From CAZYTO01 sp964650405 (GTDB lineage Bacteria > Acidobacteriota > Thermoanaerobaculia > Gp7-AA8), in NCBI GenBank assembly GCA_964650405.1, contig CAZYTO010000297.1:1-6590 (forward strand): a DNA stretch of 6,590 nucleotides, in the 5' to 3' direction. Of the stretch, positions 1 through 5,074 are shown one piece after another. The position numbers were made by a program, and so were the translations under genes. Every line of letters starts with the position of its first letter. Position 1 is the stretch's first letter. The notes under the pieces are model-generated. The model ran no database searches and was not told the origin of the DNA. It worked only from the letters and a program-made list of their open reading frames with translations.

Positions 1-177
1 AGATGGCCCGGCCTACGTGCTCAGTATGCGGCAGAAGCATTCAAGTACCTGCGCGAGATGGCACTTCGCCGCGCGGTCACGCTCGATGACGCGATCATCG
101 TCGAGAGATATGTCGACAGCCTACGAACTGCGCGTCCCTTACGGTTTCGACCGCCGATGCCGCTCACAACGATGTGA
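1..177 (+). CDS. 3' end of an unidentified gene (partial)
   Basis: Frame 1 is open from the window edge to a TGA at 175-177, giving 58 codons, so only the C-terminus is visible. The visible part is mostly helical and charged (around YLREMALRRAV and AIIVERYVDSLR) and ends in a basic, proline-containing tail. I recognise no domain in it. Support for coding is modest: the frame is open to the edge, its residue composition is protein-like, and a stem-loop starts right at the stop, as expected at a gene end. Its codons (AGA, CTA, TTA, CGA) are less GC-biased at third positions than those of the neighbouring genes. It is the only likely plus-strand gene and converges on the small gene at 221-403. 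Confidence 0.45.
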   Translation, partial: RWPGLRAQYAAEAFKYLREMALRRAVTLDDAIIVERYVDSLRTARPLRFRPPMPLTTM

Positions 178-212
178 TGAGGAGTCGGAGACCTGACGCA
201 CCGACTCCTCAT
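177..212. terminator. Stem-loop between convergent genes
   Basis: ATGAGGAGTCGG (177-188) pairs perfectly with CCGACTCCTCAT (201-212), making a 12-bp stem with a 12-nt loop. It starts at the stop of the plus-strand gene and lies 9 nt beyond the stop of the minus-strand gene at 221, so it could end transcripts from both sides. Neither strand has a clear T run after the stem, so it may act as a 3' stabiliser or a weak terminator. Confidence 0.6.
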
Positions 213-220
213 GTGGGGAG

Positions 221-403
221 TTATGGGCGTGGCACTTGGATCTCATCCTGCGGCGTGATCTGAAGCAGGTGTTTGAGCGTCCCGACGACGCGTTCCACGA
301 TCCGGTCGACCGGTCCCCGCGGCGAGTCATCGCGAGGCCCGGCGAACGCCGGAATGCCGCTGAGGGTGACGGCGACACCGAGTACAGCAAGGATCTTCTT
401 CAT
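221..403 (-). CDS. Small secreted peptide precursor, 60 aa
   Basis: The start is the ATG at 403, because GGAGAG (minus strand, 410-415) lies 6 nt upstream and a signal peptide begins exactly there. The frame runs further upstream to 484, but that part is Arg/Gly-rich and looks non-coding. Residues 1-21 form a typical Sec signal: MKK, a hydrophobic core LAVLGVAVTLSGI, and a cleavage motif AFA followed by G. The mature part would be about 39 residues. It has a charged start (PRDDSPRG), a likely amphipathic helix (PVDRIVERVVGTLKHLLQ) and the tail PQDEIQVPRP. It has no cysteines, so it is neither a lipoprotein nor a disulfide peptide. The exported fate is well supported; the function is unknown. 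It lies downstream of the sigma operon ending at 656 but behind a strong hairpin, so it probably has its own promoter. Confidence 0.75.
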   Translation of the reverse strand: MKKILAVLGVAVTLSGIPAFAGPRDDSPRGPVDRIVERVVGTLKHLLQITPQDEIQVPRP

Positions 404-432
404 TCGCGTCTCTCCTTCGGCCGGAGAGGCGC
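404..432 (-). promoter_or_regulatory. Hairpin burying the Shine-Dalgarno of the 60-aa peptide gene
   Basis: On the minus strand the anti-SD arm CTCTCC (428-423) can pair with the Shine-Dalgarno GGAGAG (415-410) across a 7-nt loop. GCG (432-430) pairs with CGC (408-406) beyond a single C/A mismatch. The stem ends two bases before the ATG at 403. This arrangement fits a translation-controlling element such as a thermometer-like hairpin, but a small GC-rich stem can also arise by chance. Confidence 0.35.
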
Positions 433-602
433 CCCACCCGCCTAGTCTCGCACGACGCGGGAGAGGACGGGTAACCTGAAACAATGAAGGCAGTGTTCAT
501 GTCTCGTGATGACTTCCGCGACACCGGGATGGCGCAGAACGGCAAGGAAGAGCCGGTGCATCGTCCGGCCATTTTGAGCGTGGCGGTCCGATCACCGGCA
601 AA

Positions 603-635
603 GGCCGCCGCGCGCGTTTGCCGCGCGCGGCGGCC
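603..635 (-). terminator. Strong GC hairpin ending the 1596-656 sigma operon
   Basis: GGCCGCCGCGCGCG (603-616) and CGCGCGCGGCGGCC (622-635) form a perfect 14-bp stem around a 5-nt loop. It lies about 20 nt beyond the stop codon at 656-658. On the minus strand the stem is followed by only three Ts, so the stem is strong but the U tract weak, which is common in GC-rich genomes. Confidence 0.75.
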
Positions 636-655
636 GGGAGCGGGAGTGAACGGGA

Positions 656-1030
656 CTACTGCTGGGGCTGGGGGACCGGGGCGGGTGGAGGAGATGGCGG
701 AGTCACGGGACCGTAGTAGTCCTTGGTGTAGTACTGCGGCTGGGGAGTGGGAGTGATGAATCTCTTCGGCGGGATCCTGCGGTGCGGATTCTGGTGGGTG
801 TTGTAGTTCGCGGGGAGCCGGTCTCCGCCCGGCTTCTGAGCGAGGTTCGAACGCACGAAGACCGCCGTCATGACGATGAACACGAGCCCGGCGAAGACGA
901 GCCCGGCGATGCGCCGGTTGCGCAACTGGCGCCGGCGGGCTGTCCGCATCTCGCTGAGCACCCGCTCCCGGACGCGCCGCGAAACGGGCGGCATGTCCGG
1001 GTCGGGATGCGGGAGGTATCGGTAGTTCAT
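656..1030 (-). CDS. Single-pass membrane protein paired with ECF sigma factor, 124 aa (putative anti-sigma)
   Basis: This protein has a basic N-terminal segment of about 40 residues (SRRVRERVLSEMRTARRRQL), one membrane span at about residues 42-59 (AGLVFAGLVFIVMTAVFV), and an outer part of about 65 residues rich in proline, glutamine and tyrosine, ending PPSPPPAPVPQPQQ. The positive-inside rule puts the N-terminus in the cytoplasm. The ATG at 1030 overlaps the sigma stop (ATGA, 1027-1030) and is preceded by GAAAGGA at 1039-1045, so the two are translationally coupled. That position is the usual one for an anti-sigma factor. However, the zinc anti-sigma motif (HxxxCxxC) is absent and the cytoplasmic domain is very short. 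It may be a minimal anti-sigma or membrane anchor, or an unrelated envelope protein. The coding call is firm; the function is inferred only from position and topology. Confidence 0.85.
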   Translation of the reverse strand: MNYRYLPHPDPDMPPVSRRVRERVLSEMRTARRRQLRNRRIAGLVFAGLVFIVMTAVFVRSNLAQKPGGDRLPANYNTHQNPHRRIPPKRFITPTPQPQYYTKDYYGPVTPPSPPPAPVPQPQQ

Positions 1031-1596
1031 TGGCCGCTTCCTTTCAGGTATTTCCTGAGTTGTTCGATGAGTACCTTGCGCGAGCGTGACCAGCGCGTCT
1101 TGGCCGTGTTGACCGGGACGTCCGTGACGCGGGCCGCTTCCTCGAGCGTGTGATCCTTGAAGACGACGAGATCCGCCGTCGGGCGCTGCGTTTCCACCAG
1201 ACCGTCGACCGCTTCGTGCACGACGCCTTGCAACTCTTTCCCGAGCAGCAGCTCGTCCGGACGACGGGGACGAACGACGGGGAGATCGAGCAGGATGGTC
1301 TCGTGCTCGCTGTCGCTGGCACGCGTGCGGAGCACGTCTTTCAGCAGTCCCGAGACGATGGCGTAGACGAGCTGCTCCAGGCTTTCGTACTGCTTGTGCA
1401 GGCCGCGGTTCTCCCGGGCCCGGAAGTACAGCCTGGTGAAGACGAGCTGGGTGACATCCTCGGCGTCTGCGTCGTTGCGCAGGCACTTCCTTGCGTATTG
1501 CTTCACACCGGGGGCGTAGTAATCGAAGACGACCTTCATGACGTCTTCGTCGGCTTTGGCGAGCAGACGCAGAATGCGTGTCTGTTCTCCGTTCAT
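1027..1596 (-). CDS. ECF-type RNA polymerase sigma factor, 189 aa
   Basis: This is a sigma-70 family regulator of the extracytoplasmic-function type, which directs RNA polymerase to a small set of promoters. Region 2 spans about residues 15-92 and includes the diagnostic DAEDVTQLVFTRLY (44-57). A linker (about 93-116) leads to region 4 (about 117-185) with a helix-turn-helix around TLEEAARVTDVPVNTAKTRW (150-169). Regions 1.1 and 3 are absent, as expected for ECF proteins, and the length is normal. AGGAGGG at 1602-1608 sits 5 nt upstream of the ATG, so the start is secure. The region 2 sequence (DVTQLVFTRLY) and region 4 are more divergent than in the second sigma factor at 5850-6482. It is followed by the coupled membrane protein, a likely partner. 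The targets are not shown by the sequence. Confidence 0.92.
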   Translation of the reverse strand: MNGEQTRILRLLAKADEDVMKVVFDYYAPGVKQYARKCLRNDADAEDVTQLVFTRLYFRARENRGLHKQYESLEQLVYAIVSGLLKDVLRTRASDSEHETILLDLPVVRPRRPDELLLGKELQGVVHEAVDGLVETQRPTADLVVFKDHTLEEAARVTDVPVNTAKTRWSRSRKVLIEQLRKYLKGSGQ

Positions 1597-1623
1597 GGCG
1601 ACCCTCCTAATGGACGCCCTTCA

Positions 1624-1643
1624 GCCGTCCTTCTTGCGACGGC
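1624..1643 (-). promoter_or_regulatory. Small hairpin in the leader of the ECF sigma gene
   Basis: GCCGTC (1624-1629) and GACGGC (1638-1643) form a 6-bp stem with an 8-nt loop, about 15 nt upstream of the Shine-Dalgarno at 1602-1608. It leaves the ribosome site free. Its role is unknown and it could be chance. Confidence 0.25.
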
Positions 1644-1668
1644 CGAAAGCGATCACGAAGTGACCGTT

Positions 1669-1713
1669 CCGTAGGGAGCCGGCCCGCCCTGAGGCAGGCC
1701 GGCTCGTTTACGG
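1669..1713. terminator. Long imperfect GC hairpin downstream of the 102-aa gene
   Basis: GAGCCGGCC (1676-1684) pairs with GGCCGGCTC (1697-1705) around a 12-nt loop. After a small internal loop, CCGTA (1669-1673) pairs with TACGG (1709-1713), which extends the structure. It begins about 30 nt beyond the stop at 1745-1747, so it probably ends the transcript of the 1745-4237 gene group. The T-rich flank (GTTTA) is on the plus-strand side, not the minus side, so intrinsic termination on the minus strand is not certain. Confidence 0.6.
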
Positions 1714-1744
1714 CTGGGAAATCACACGTGACCGGGAGATGTCA

Positions 1745-2053
1745 TTAGACATCTTTTCCGGCTTTGAAATCCGGATTCGCCGCGACGCCCGAGGCGTCGA
1801 GCGCGTCGACCATCGCGCTGAGGGCGGCCCGCCACTTGGCAGGCCGCGTCGGATACGTGACGACGGCGATGACGAGGGGCGGAGCTCCGGTCTGGATGTT
1901 GGCGAGATGCTTGTAGAGATCGGTCGCCGGCGCGCACACGCCGGCGAGCTGGGTGAGATCGAGCGTGGCCAGCCGGCCGTCGATCGTCTCCGTGACTGCG
2001 TAGGCCTTGGCAATGCTGATGGTGGGTTTCCGGTAATTCCTGATGCTGGACAT
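1745..2053 (-). CDS. Unknown protein, 102 aa, downstream of the M4 peptidase
   Basis: The ATG at 2053 is chosen because GAAAGGA (2060-2066) lies 6 nt upstream. The same frame extends to a GTG at 2128, but that extension is only Lys/Arg-rich leader sequence without a ribosome site. The protein starts with a basic, polar segment (SSIRNYRKPTISIAK). A mixed central part follows (TETIDGRLATLDLTQLAGVCAPATDLYKHLANIQTG, given here only by position about 21-56). Then come a hydrophobic strand (LVIAVVTYP), a helix (KWRAALSAMVDALDASG) and the tail NPDFKAGKDV. It has one cysteine and no signal peptide or membrane span. I do not recognise a family. Because it follows a protealysin-type peptidase, the slot could hold an inhibitor such as emfourin, but I see no glycine-pair motif or other resemblance. 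Confidence 0.72.
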   Translation of the reverse strand: MSSIRNYRKPTISIAKAYAVTETIDGRLATLDLTQLAGVCAPATDLYKHLANIQTGAPPLVIAVVTYPTRPAKWRAALSAMVDALDASGVAANPDFKAGKDV

Positions 2054-2056
2054 GGT

Positions 2057-2096
2057 TTTTCCTTTCTGCCGCCTGTGGCGGCTTCCTTTCTTTCGC
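2057..2096 (-). promoter_or_regulatory. Duplicated ribosome site flanking a hairpin upstream of the 102-aa gene
   Basis: Read on the minus strand, GAAAGGA occurs at 2090-2084 and again at 2066-2060. Between them GCCGCC and GGCGGC (2068-2082) form a 6-bp stem with a 3-nt loop. Only the second copy is correctly spaced for the ATG at 2053. The compact stem could keep that copy exposed or act as a standby arrangement; this is inference. Confidence 0.35.
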
Positions 2097-2130
2097 TTGT
2101 TCGTTTGTCGGTGGATGGAGAGAGACACGA

Positions 2131-2185
2131 AGTGCTGAGTGCTGAGTGCCGAGTGCCGAGGGGTATGAGGAATGAGGCATGAGTG
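2131..2185. repeat. Tandem heptamer repeats in the gap after the M4 gene
   Basis: On the plus strand there are four 7-bp units at 2131-2158: AGTGCTG twice, then AGTGCCG twice. After a 6-bp break come three more at 2165-2185: ATGAGGA, ATGAGGC, ATGAGTG. All lie in the 216-bp gap between the M4 gene and the 102-aa gene. Two different heptamers in separate runs with the same period argue against random low-complexity sequence. Their function is unknown. Confidence 0.7.
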
Positions 2186-2269
2186 GCTCTTGGGCCCTGC
2201 CTCGGATGTTTGGGATGCCTGCGCCTCGAATGCACCAGATGGTCAGCAGGGGCGGTTGATGTGTTGCGA

Positions 2270-3421
2270 TTACCCGCGTCTTGCGACGCGCGCCTTGTGC
2301 GTTCGGACATTGGCGCGGCGGATCGCCGGTTTCGGCGGACGTTGCACGCTTCCCACGCGGACCGGAGTCACCGGGGTCAGGCCGACGGCAAGCCATGCCT
2401 GTTGCACGGCGCGCTGCACGGGACCGTTCACGCCGAACAACAGCCCGGCCATGGCGAACGTGGTGCTCGCAAAGGCCTGGAAGTCGGCGGTGGCGGTGAG
2501 GTGCGAGAGCGACTCGTACCAGACCCGCCCGGGCACCTCCCACGCCGGTCCGCCCAGCGCCGTGGCGGCGAGGTAGAAGGCGTGGTTCGGGATGCCCGAG
2601 TTGATGTGGACGCCGCCGTTGTCGTCGGTGGTGTCGACGTAGTCGCTCATGTGCGCCGGCTGCGGATCGCGGCCGAGCACGGGATCGTCGTACGCCGTCC
2701 CCGGGGCGGCCATGGAGCGGAGACCCTTCCCGTTCACCGAGGGGCCGAAGAGGCCCTCGCCGATGATCCAGTCGGAGTCGCCCGGCGAGAGGCCGAGCGC
2801 CCACTGCTTGACCATGATCCCGAAGGCGTCCGAGATGTGCTCGTTGAGCGCGCCGGTCTGGTCGGTGTAGCCGAGGTTCGCGGTGTACTGCGTGACTCCG
2901 TGGGTCAGCTCGTGGCCGATGACGTCGAGGGCGGCGGTGAAGCGGTTGAAGAGCTTGCCGTCCCCGTCGCCGTAGACCATCTGCTTTCCGTCCCAGAAGG
3001 CGTTCTCGAAGCGCCGGCCGTAATGCACGGTCGAGTCGAGGCGGAGGCCGCGGTTATCGATGGAGTTGCGGCCGAAGACCTTGGCGTAGAAGTCGTAGGT
3101 CTTCCCAGCGCCGTCATAGGCTTCGCCCACTTCGACGTCCTTGCTGCGCGGCGTGCTCTCGGTCATGACGAGCTTTCCCGGCAGGCGCTGCACGTGGCCG
3201 GCGTCGTAGACGTGGCGCCGTTTCCCGCCGGCGCCCTTCGGCTTCGCGGGCCCGGACCGGACCAGCGGACGGCGGCTCGACAGAACTTCCATCTGCGCGA
3301 GCGTCTCGCTGGCACTCTTCCGGGTGGCGGAGTCGAGTGCGTTGCCGGAGGCGGCGATGTTCCGCAGGATGTGCGGGGGGATGACACTACAGAGGGGTTG
3401 AGGGTGTTGTATGGTTTTCAT
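2270..3421 (-). CDS. Protealysin-type M4 zinc metallopeptidase, 383 aa
   Basis: This is a zinc endopeptidase of the thermolysin family (M4). The zinc motif HELTH is at residues 170-174, with E171 as the catalytic base. The third ligand is E194 in GALNEHISD, with D198 following. Substrate-binding NAFWDG is at 140-145, and the DNGGVHINSG block (267-276) supplies the transition-state His H272. An LRSM arginine (R235) is also present, so the enzyme looks intact. The N-terminus is not a signal peptide. It carries CSVIPPHILRNIA (11-23), the short protealysin-type propeptide motif, and the mature enzyme probably begins near residue 65-70. In that family the propeptide is removed by self-cleavage and classical Sec signals are often lacking. 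A basic, proline-containing tail (about 350-383) follows the catalytic domain. GAAAGGA (3431-3437) is 9 nt upstream of the ATG. It lies between two unknown genes on the same strand. Substrates are unknown. Confidence 0.95.
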   Translation of the reverse strand: MKTIQHPQPLCSVIPPHILRNIAASGNALDSATRKSASETLAQMEVLSSRRPLVRSGPAKPKGAGGKRRHVYDAGHVQRLPGKLVMTESTPRSKDVEVGEAYDGAGKTYDFYAKVFGRNSIDNRGLRLDSTVHYGRRFENAFWDGKQMVYGDGDGKLFNRFTAALDVIGHELTHGVTQYTANLGYTDQTGALNEHISDAFGIMVKQWALGLSPGDSDWIIGEGLFGPSVNGKGLRSMAAPGTAYDDPVLGRDPQPAHMSDYVDTTDDNGGVHINSGIPNHAFYLAATALGGPAWEVPGRVWYESLSHLTATADFQAFASTTFAMAGLLFGVNGPVQRAVQQAWLAVGLTPVTPVRVGSVQRPPKPAIRRANVRTHKARVARRG

Positions 3422-3464
3422 GACATTGATTCCTTTCTTTGACCGTTAGGGGTTGATGTCGAGG

Positions 3465-3492
3465 GCCGGGTCGCGCTTACACGCGACCCGGC
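3465..3492. terminator. 11-bp GC hairpin between the 240-aa gene and the M4 gene
   Basis: GCCGGGTCGCG (3465-3475) pairs perfectly with CGCGACCCGGC (3482-3492) around a 6-nt loop. It lies 22 nt past the stop at 3515 and about 30 nt before the M4 Shine-Dalgarno. No U tract follows on the minus strand. It may partly end or process the transcript and so set different levels for the two genes. Confidence 0.6.
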
Positions 3493-3514
3493 GGCTTCTA
3501 CTGCACGCGTACTG

Positions 3515-4237
3515 CTAGGCTGCCTGGGGTGCCGGTGGCTGCTGCGGGGCAGGCGTTAGCGGCGGCGGGACCCCCTTTCCGCGCGACTTCGGACGTTTCC
3601 GCCCGAGATCGCGGCCCATGTTCTCGGCGAGGCCGAGGATGTCGGCGCCGCCGATGTCGCGGCCGAGACCCTTGGCCAGGTAGTACATCTGGAGGGCCTG
3701 ATCGCCGACCTTGGCCTGGCGCGCGTCCATCGTGAACAGCAGGTCGCGGGAAAGCGCGAGAAGCTGATCGACCAGCGGGCGGAAGGCTGCACGGAACTGC
3801 AGCATGTCCTGCGCGCCGGCGAGATCGAACTTGTTCAGCGCCTGGAGGTCCGGCGACGAATCGACGCCAGCGACCACCGTCTCGATGAACTTGCCATTGA
3901 CGGACCGCCCTGAGCGGATCGCCTTCCGAAGGGTCGGATGGGCGGCCTGCCAGAACGGAATCTGCGGTGCCACGGCCTCGAGGGCCGAGCGCAGGGTCGC
4001 CGCCAGATCCTGGTAGTGGGTCCGCGTCGGAACCGGAGCGGCCGGAGTGGCGGGATCGCCCGCCGCGGTCTGCGCCGGCTTCGTCTCTTCGACGTTCGTC
4101 TTCGCGACCTTGGCGTGCTTCCCACGCGTCTTCGGCGCCGGCGGACGCTTGCCACGCTGCGGAATAGCGGTGCGCCAACGGCTGGTACTGCGTTTGGGGG
4201 TATGGGACTGATTGGACTGATGAACTGCTTTGGACAT
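3515..4237 (-). CDS. Unknown protein, 240 aa, basic disordered N-terminus and helical core
   Basis: The start is the ATG at 4237, with GAAAGGA (4246-4252) 8 nt upstream. Residues 1-70 are Lys/Arg/Pro/Thr/Ala-rich and probably disordered, with no signal peptide. Residues about 71-195 look like a compact helical domain: an LRSALEAVAPQIPFWQ stretch, then HPTLRKAIRSGRSVNGKFIE, VVAGVDSSPDLQAL, AFRPLVDQLLALSRDLLFTM and a final helix, ALQMYYLAKGLGRD. A Gly-rich stretch and a basic cluster (GRKRPKSRGKG) follow, and the protein ends in a Pro/Ala/Gln tail (about 223-240). There are no cysteines and no membrane spans. I cannot assign a family. It is the first gene of the group that includes the M4 peptidase and shares its type of ribosome site. 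It could be a structural, adaptor or substrate protein, but nothing in the sequence decides between these. Confidence 0.82.
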   Translation of the reverse strand: MSKAVHQSNQSHTPKRSTSRWRTAIPQRGKRPPAPKTRGKHAKVAKTNVEETKPAQTAAGDPATPAAPVPTRTHYQDLAATLRSALEAVAPQIPFWQAAHPTLRKAIRSGRSVNGKFIETVVAGVDSSPDLQALNKFDLAGAQDMLQFRAAFRPLVDQLLALSRDLLFTMDARQAKVGDQALQMYYLAKGLGRDIGGADILGLAENMGRDLGRKRPKSRGKGVPPPLTPAPQQPPAPQAA

Positions 4238-4717
4238 GACAACTCTCCTTTCTCCGTCGCCGCCGGCGCCACACGCGCCTGCAGGACGGGTCGCTCGTTA
4301 CCCACGCCGCCTCGGCCGAGACAGACGTGAGCGATGGCGCGTGCACGCGCCGGGTTTCCTGGGTTGTGAGGGGAGCCGGCTCAGCCCGGTCGGGTGCCGG
4401 CTCTTGCAGGGATAAGCGGAGCAAACGGCGTTTTGGGTTCACCGCCATTCGCGACGGCCTTAAGGACGGGGCTTGCCGCCGTCACGCGCGCGCGGAGTGC
4501 AGCGTCATGCAACGCATTGATGACACGTGTGTTGCCCTGATCGATGTCATCGCGGCCGAACTCCAGTTAAGGCATTTCGCCGCTGCAAATAAGTTCGCGG
4601 CCGGGACCCTCTCGTTCACAGCCCTGTGACCGATTCACTGTTTGCGGTGCGCGCGAGCGAAAGAGGACGGGATGGGTGGACGGTTGGCCTGGCCTAAGGA
4701 CAGTAGTTTCCAAAATC
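4238..4717. other. Gene-poor stretch upstream of the 240-aa gene
   Basis: Apart from the ribosome site at 4246-4252 and the hairpin at 4375-4405, I find no convincing gene or promoter here. A plus-strand open frame at about 4327-4629 has no plausible ribosome site or recognisable protein character. The promoter of the 4237 gene probably lies in this stretch, but no clear -35/-10 pair stands out. The region 4540-4720 is noticeably more AT-rich than the genes. Confidence 0.5.
4375..4405. terminator. GC hairpin upstream of the 240-aa gene
   Basis: GAGCCGGC (4375-4382) pairs with GCCGGCTC (4398-4405), and inside it CCCG (4387-4390) pairs with CGGG (4393-4396). The outer arms are the same eight bases as in the hairpin at 1676-1705, at the other end of the three-gene group. 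No gene ends just before it on either strand, so a terminator role is uncertain. It may be a leader element of the 4237 transcript or a dispersed repeat. Confidence 0.4.
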
Positions 4718-4906
4718 TAGACATTGATGCCTACGCGCTAGGCATTCATGTCTACGCGCTAGGCATTCATGTCTACGCTCTAGGCATTCATGTCTACGCG
4801 CCAGGCATTCATGTCTACGCGCCAGGCATTCATGTCTACGGGCCAGGCATTCATGTCTACGGTCCAGGCATCGACGCCTACTGCCTTGGCATTCATGCCT
4901 GCGTGT
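4718..4906. repeat. Nine-unit 21-bp tandem array of dyad-symmetric sites
   Basis: Nine head-to-tail units of exactly 21 bp start at 4718, 4739, 4760, 4781, 4802, 4823, 4844, 4865 and 4886. The typical unit is a 16-bp near-palindrome, TAGGCATTCATGTCTA, followed by a 5-bp spacer such as CGCGC. The arms TAGGCAT and ATGTCTA match except for one G/T position, and the unit at 4886 has perfectly matching inner arms (GGCAT, ATGCC). Most differences between units fall in the spacer and its junction, while the central GGCATTCATG is kept. With only two bases at the centre, the symmetry suits a dimeric DNA-binding protein better than an RNA hairpin, and a 21-bp period (two helical turns) would place all sites on one face of the DNA. 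The plus strand is also open through the array. Confidence 0.85.
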
Positions 4907-5074
4907 CCGGCAGCGACATCTACCTGTTTCGCTTGAATGCCTCCGCCCTGGAAATCGATGCCGGCGAGCGTTTCGTCGACTTCTGCGGATCAGAGATTCG
5001 TGTGCAATCAGCGATCGCCGATGCCCGCGCGCCAGCCGTCCGGGTCTCGGTACAAGGCATCGATGCGGAGAGAT
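4907..5074. repeat. Degenerate in-phase continuation of the 21-bp array
   Basis: Stepping on by 21 bp from the clear array, recognisable relics keep the same phase. Examples are 4949-4969 (ATCGATGCCGGCG core), 4991-5011 (CAGAGATTCGTGTGC), 5012-5032 (GCCGATGCCCGCGC) and 5054-5074 (AGGCATCGATGC, a clean dyad). Units at 4907, 4928, 4970 and 5033 are weaker. This looks like an older, decayed part of the same array ending about 40 bp from the stop of the Spy-like gene at 5112. Confidence 0.5.

Noticed and set aside
1638..1670. ECF promoter (GGAAC on the minus strand at 1670-1666) for autoregulation of the sigma gene at 1596
   Set aside because: The GGAAC is there, but the only downstream GTC-like element is about 25 nt away, too far for a usual ECF -35/-10 pair. 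A single pentamer is not evidence.
1745..2053. Emfourin-type inhibitor of the adjacent M4 peptidase
   Set aside because: Position and length would fit, but the sequence lacks the glycine-rich motif I would expect and shows no recognisable similarity. Kept only as a question to test.
1722..2804. Long minus-strand open frame overlapping the 102-aa gene and the M4 3' half
   Set aside because: It is an out-of-frame shadow of the M4 gene with Arg/Pro-rich translation running through the heptamer repeats, and it has no ribosome site.
2183..3442. Long plus-strand open frame (over 400 codons) opposite the M4 gene
   Set aside because: It is antisense to a gene with clear thermolysin-family motifs and is open only because of GC-rich codon use. 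Its translation is Val/Arg/Gly-rich without any domain.
4327..4629. Plus-strand open frame of about 100 codons in the gene-poor stretch
   Set aside because: There is no plausible ribosome site, its Arg/Ala/Cys-rich composition is unlike a protein, and it crosses the GC hairpin at 4375-4405.
4718..4906. CRISPR array
   Set aside because: Units are contiguous 21-bp copies with only 5-6 variable bases between dyads. There are no spacers of protospacer length and no cas genes nearby.
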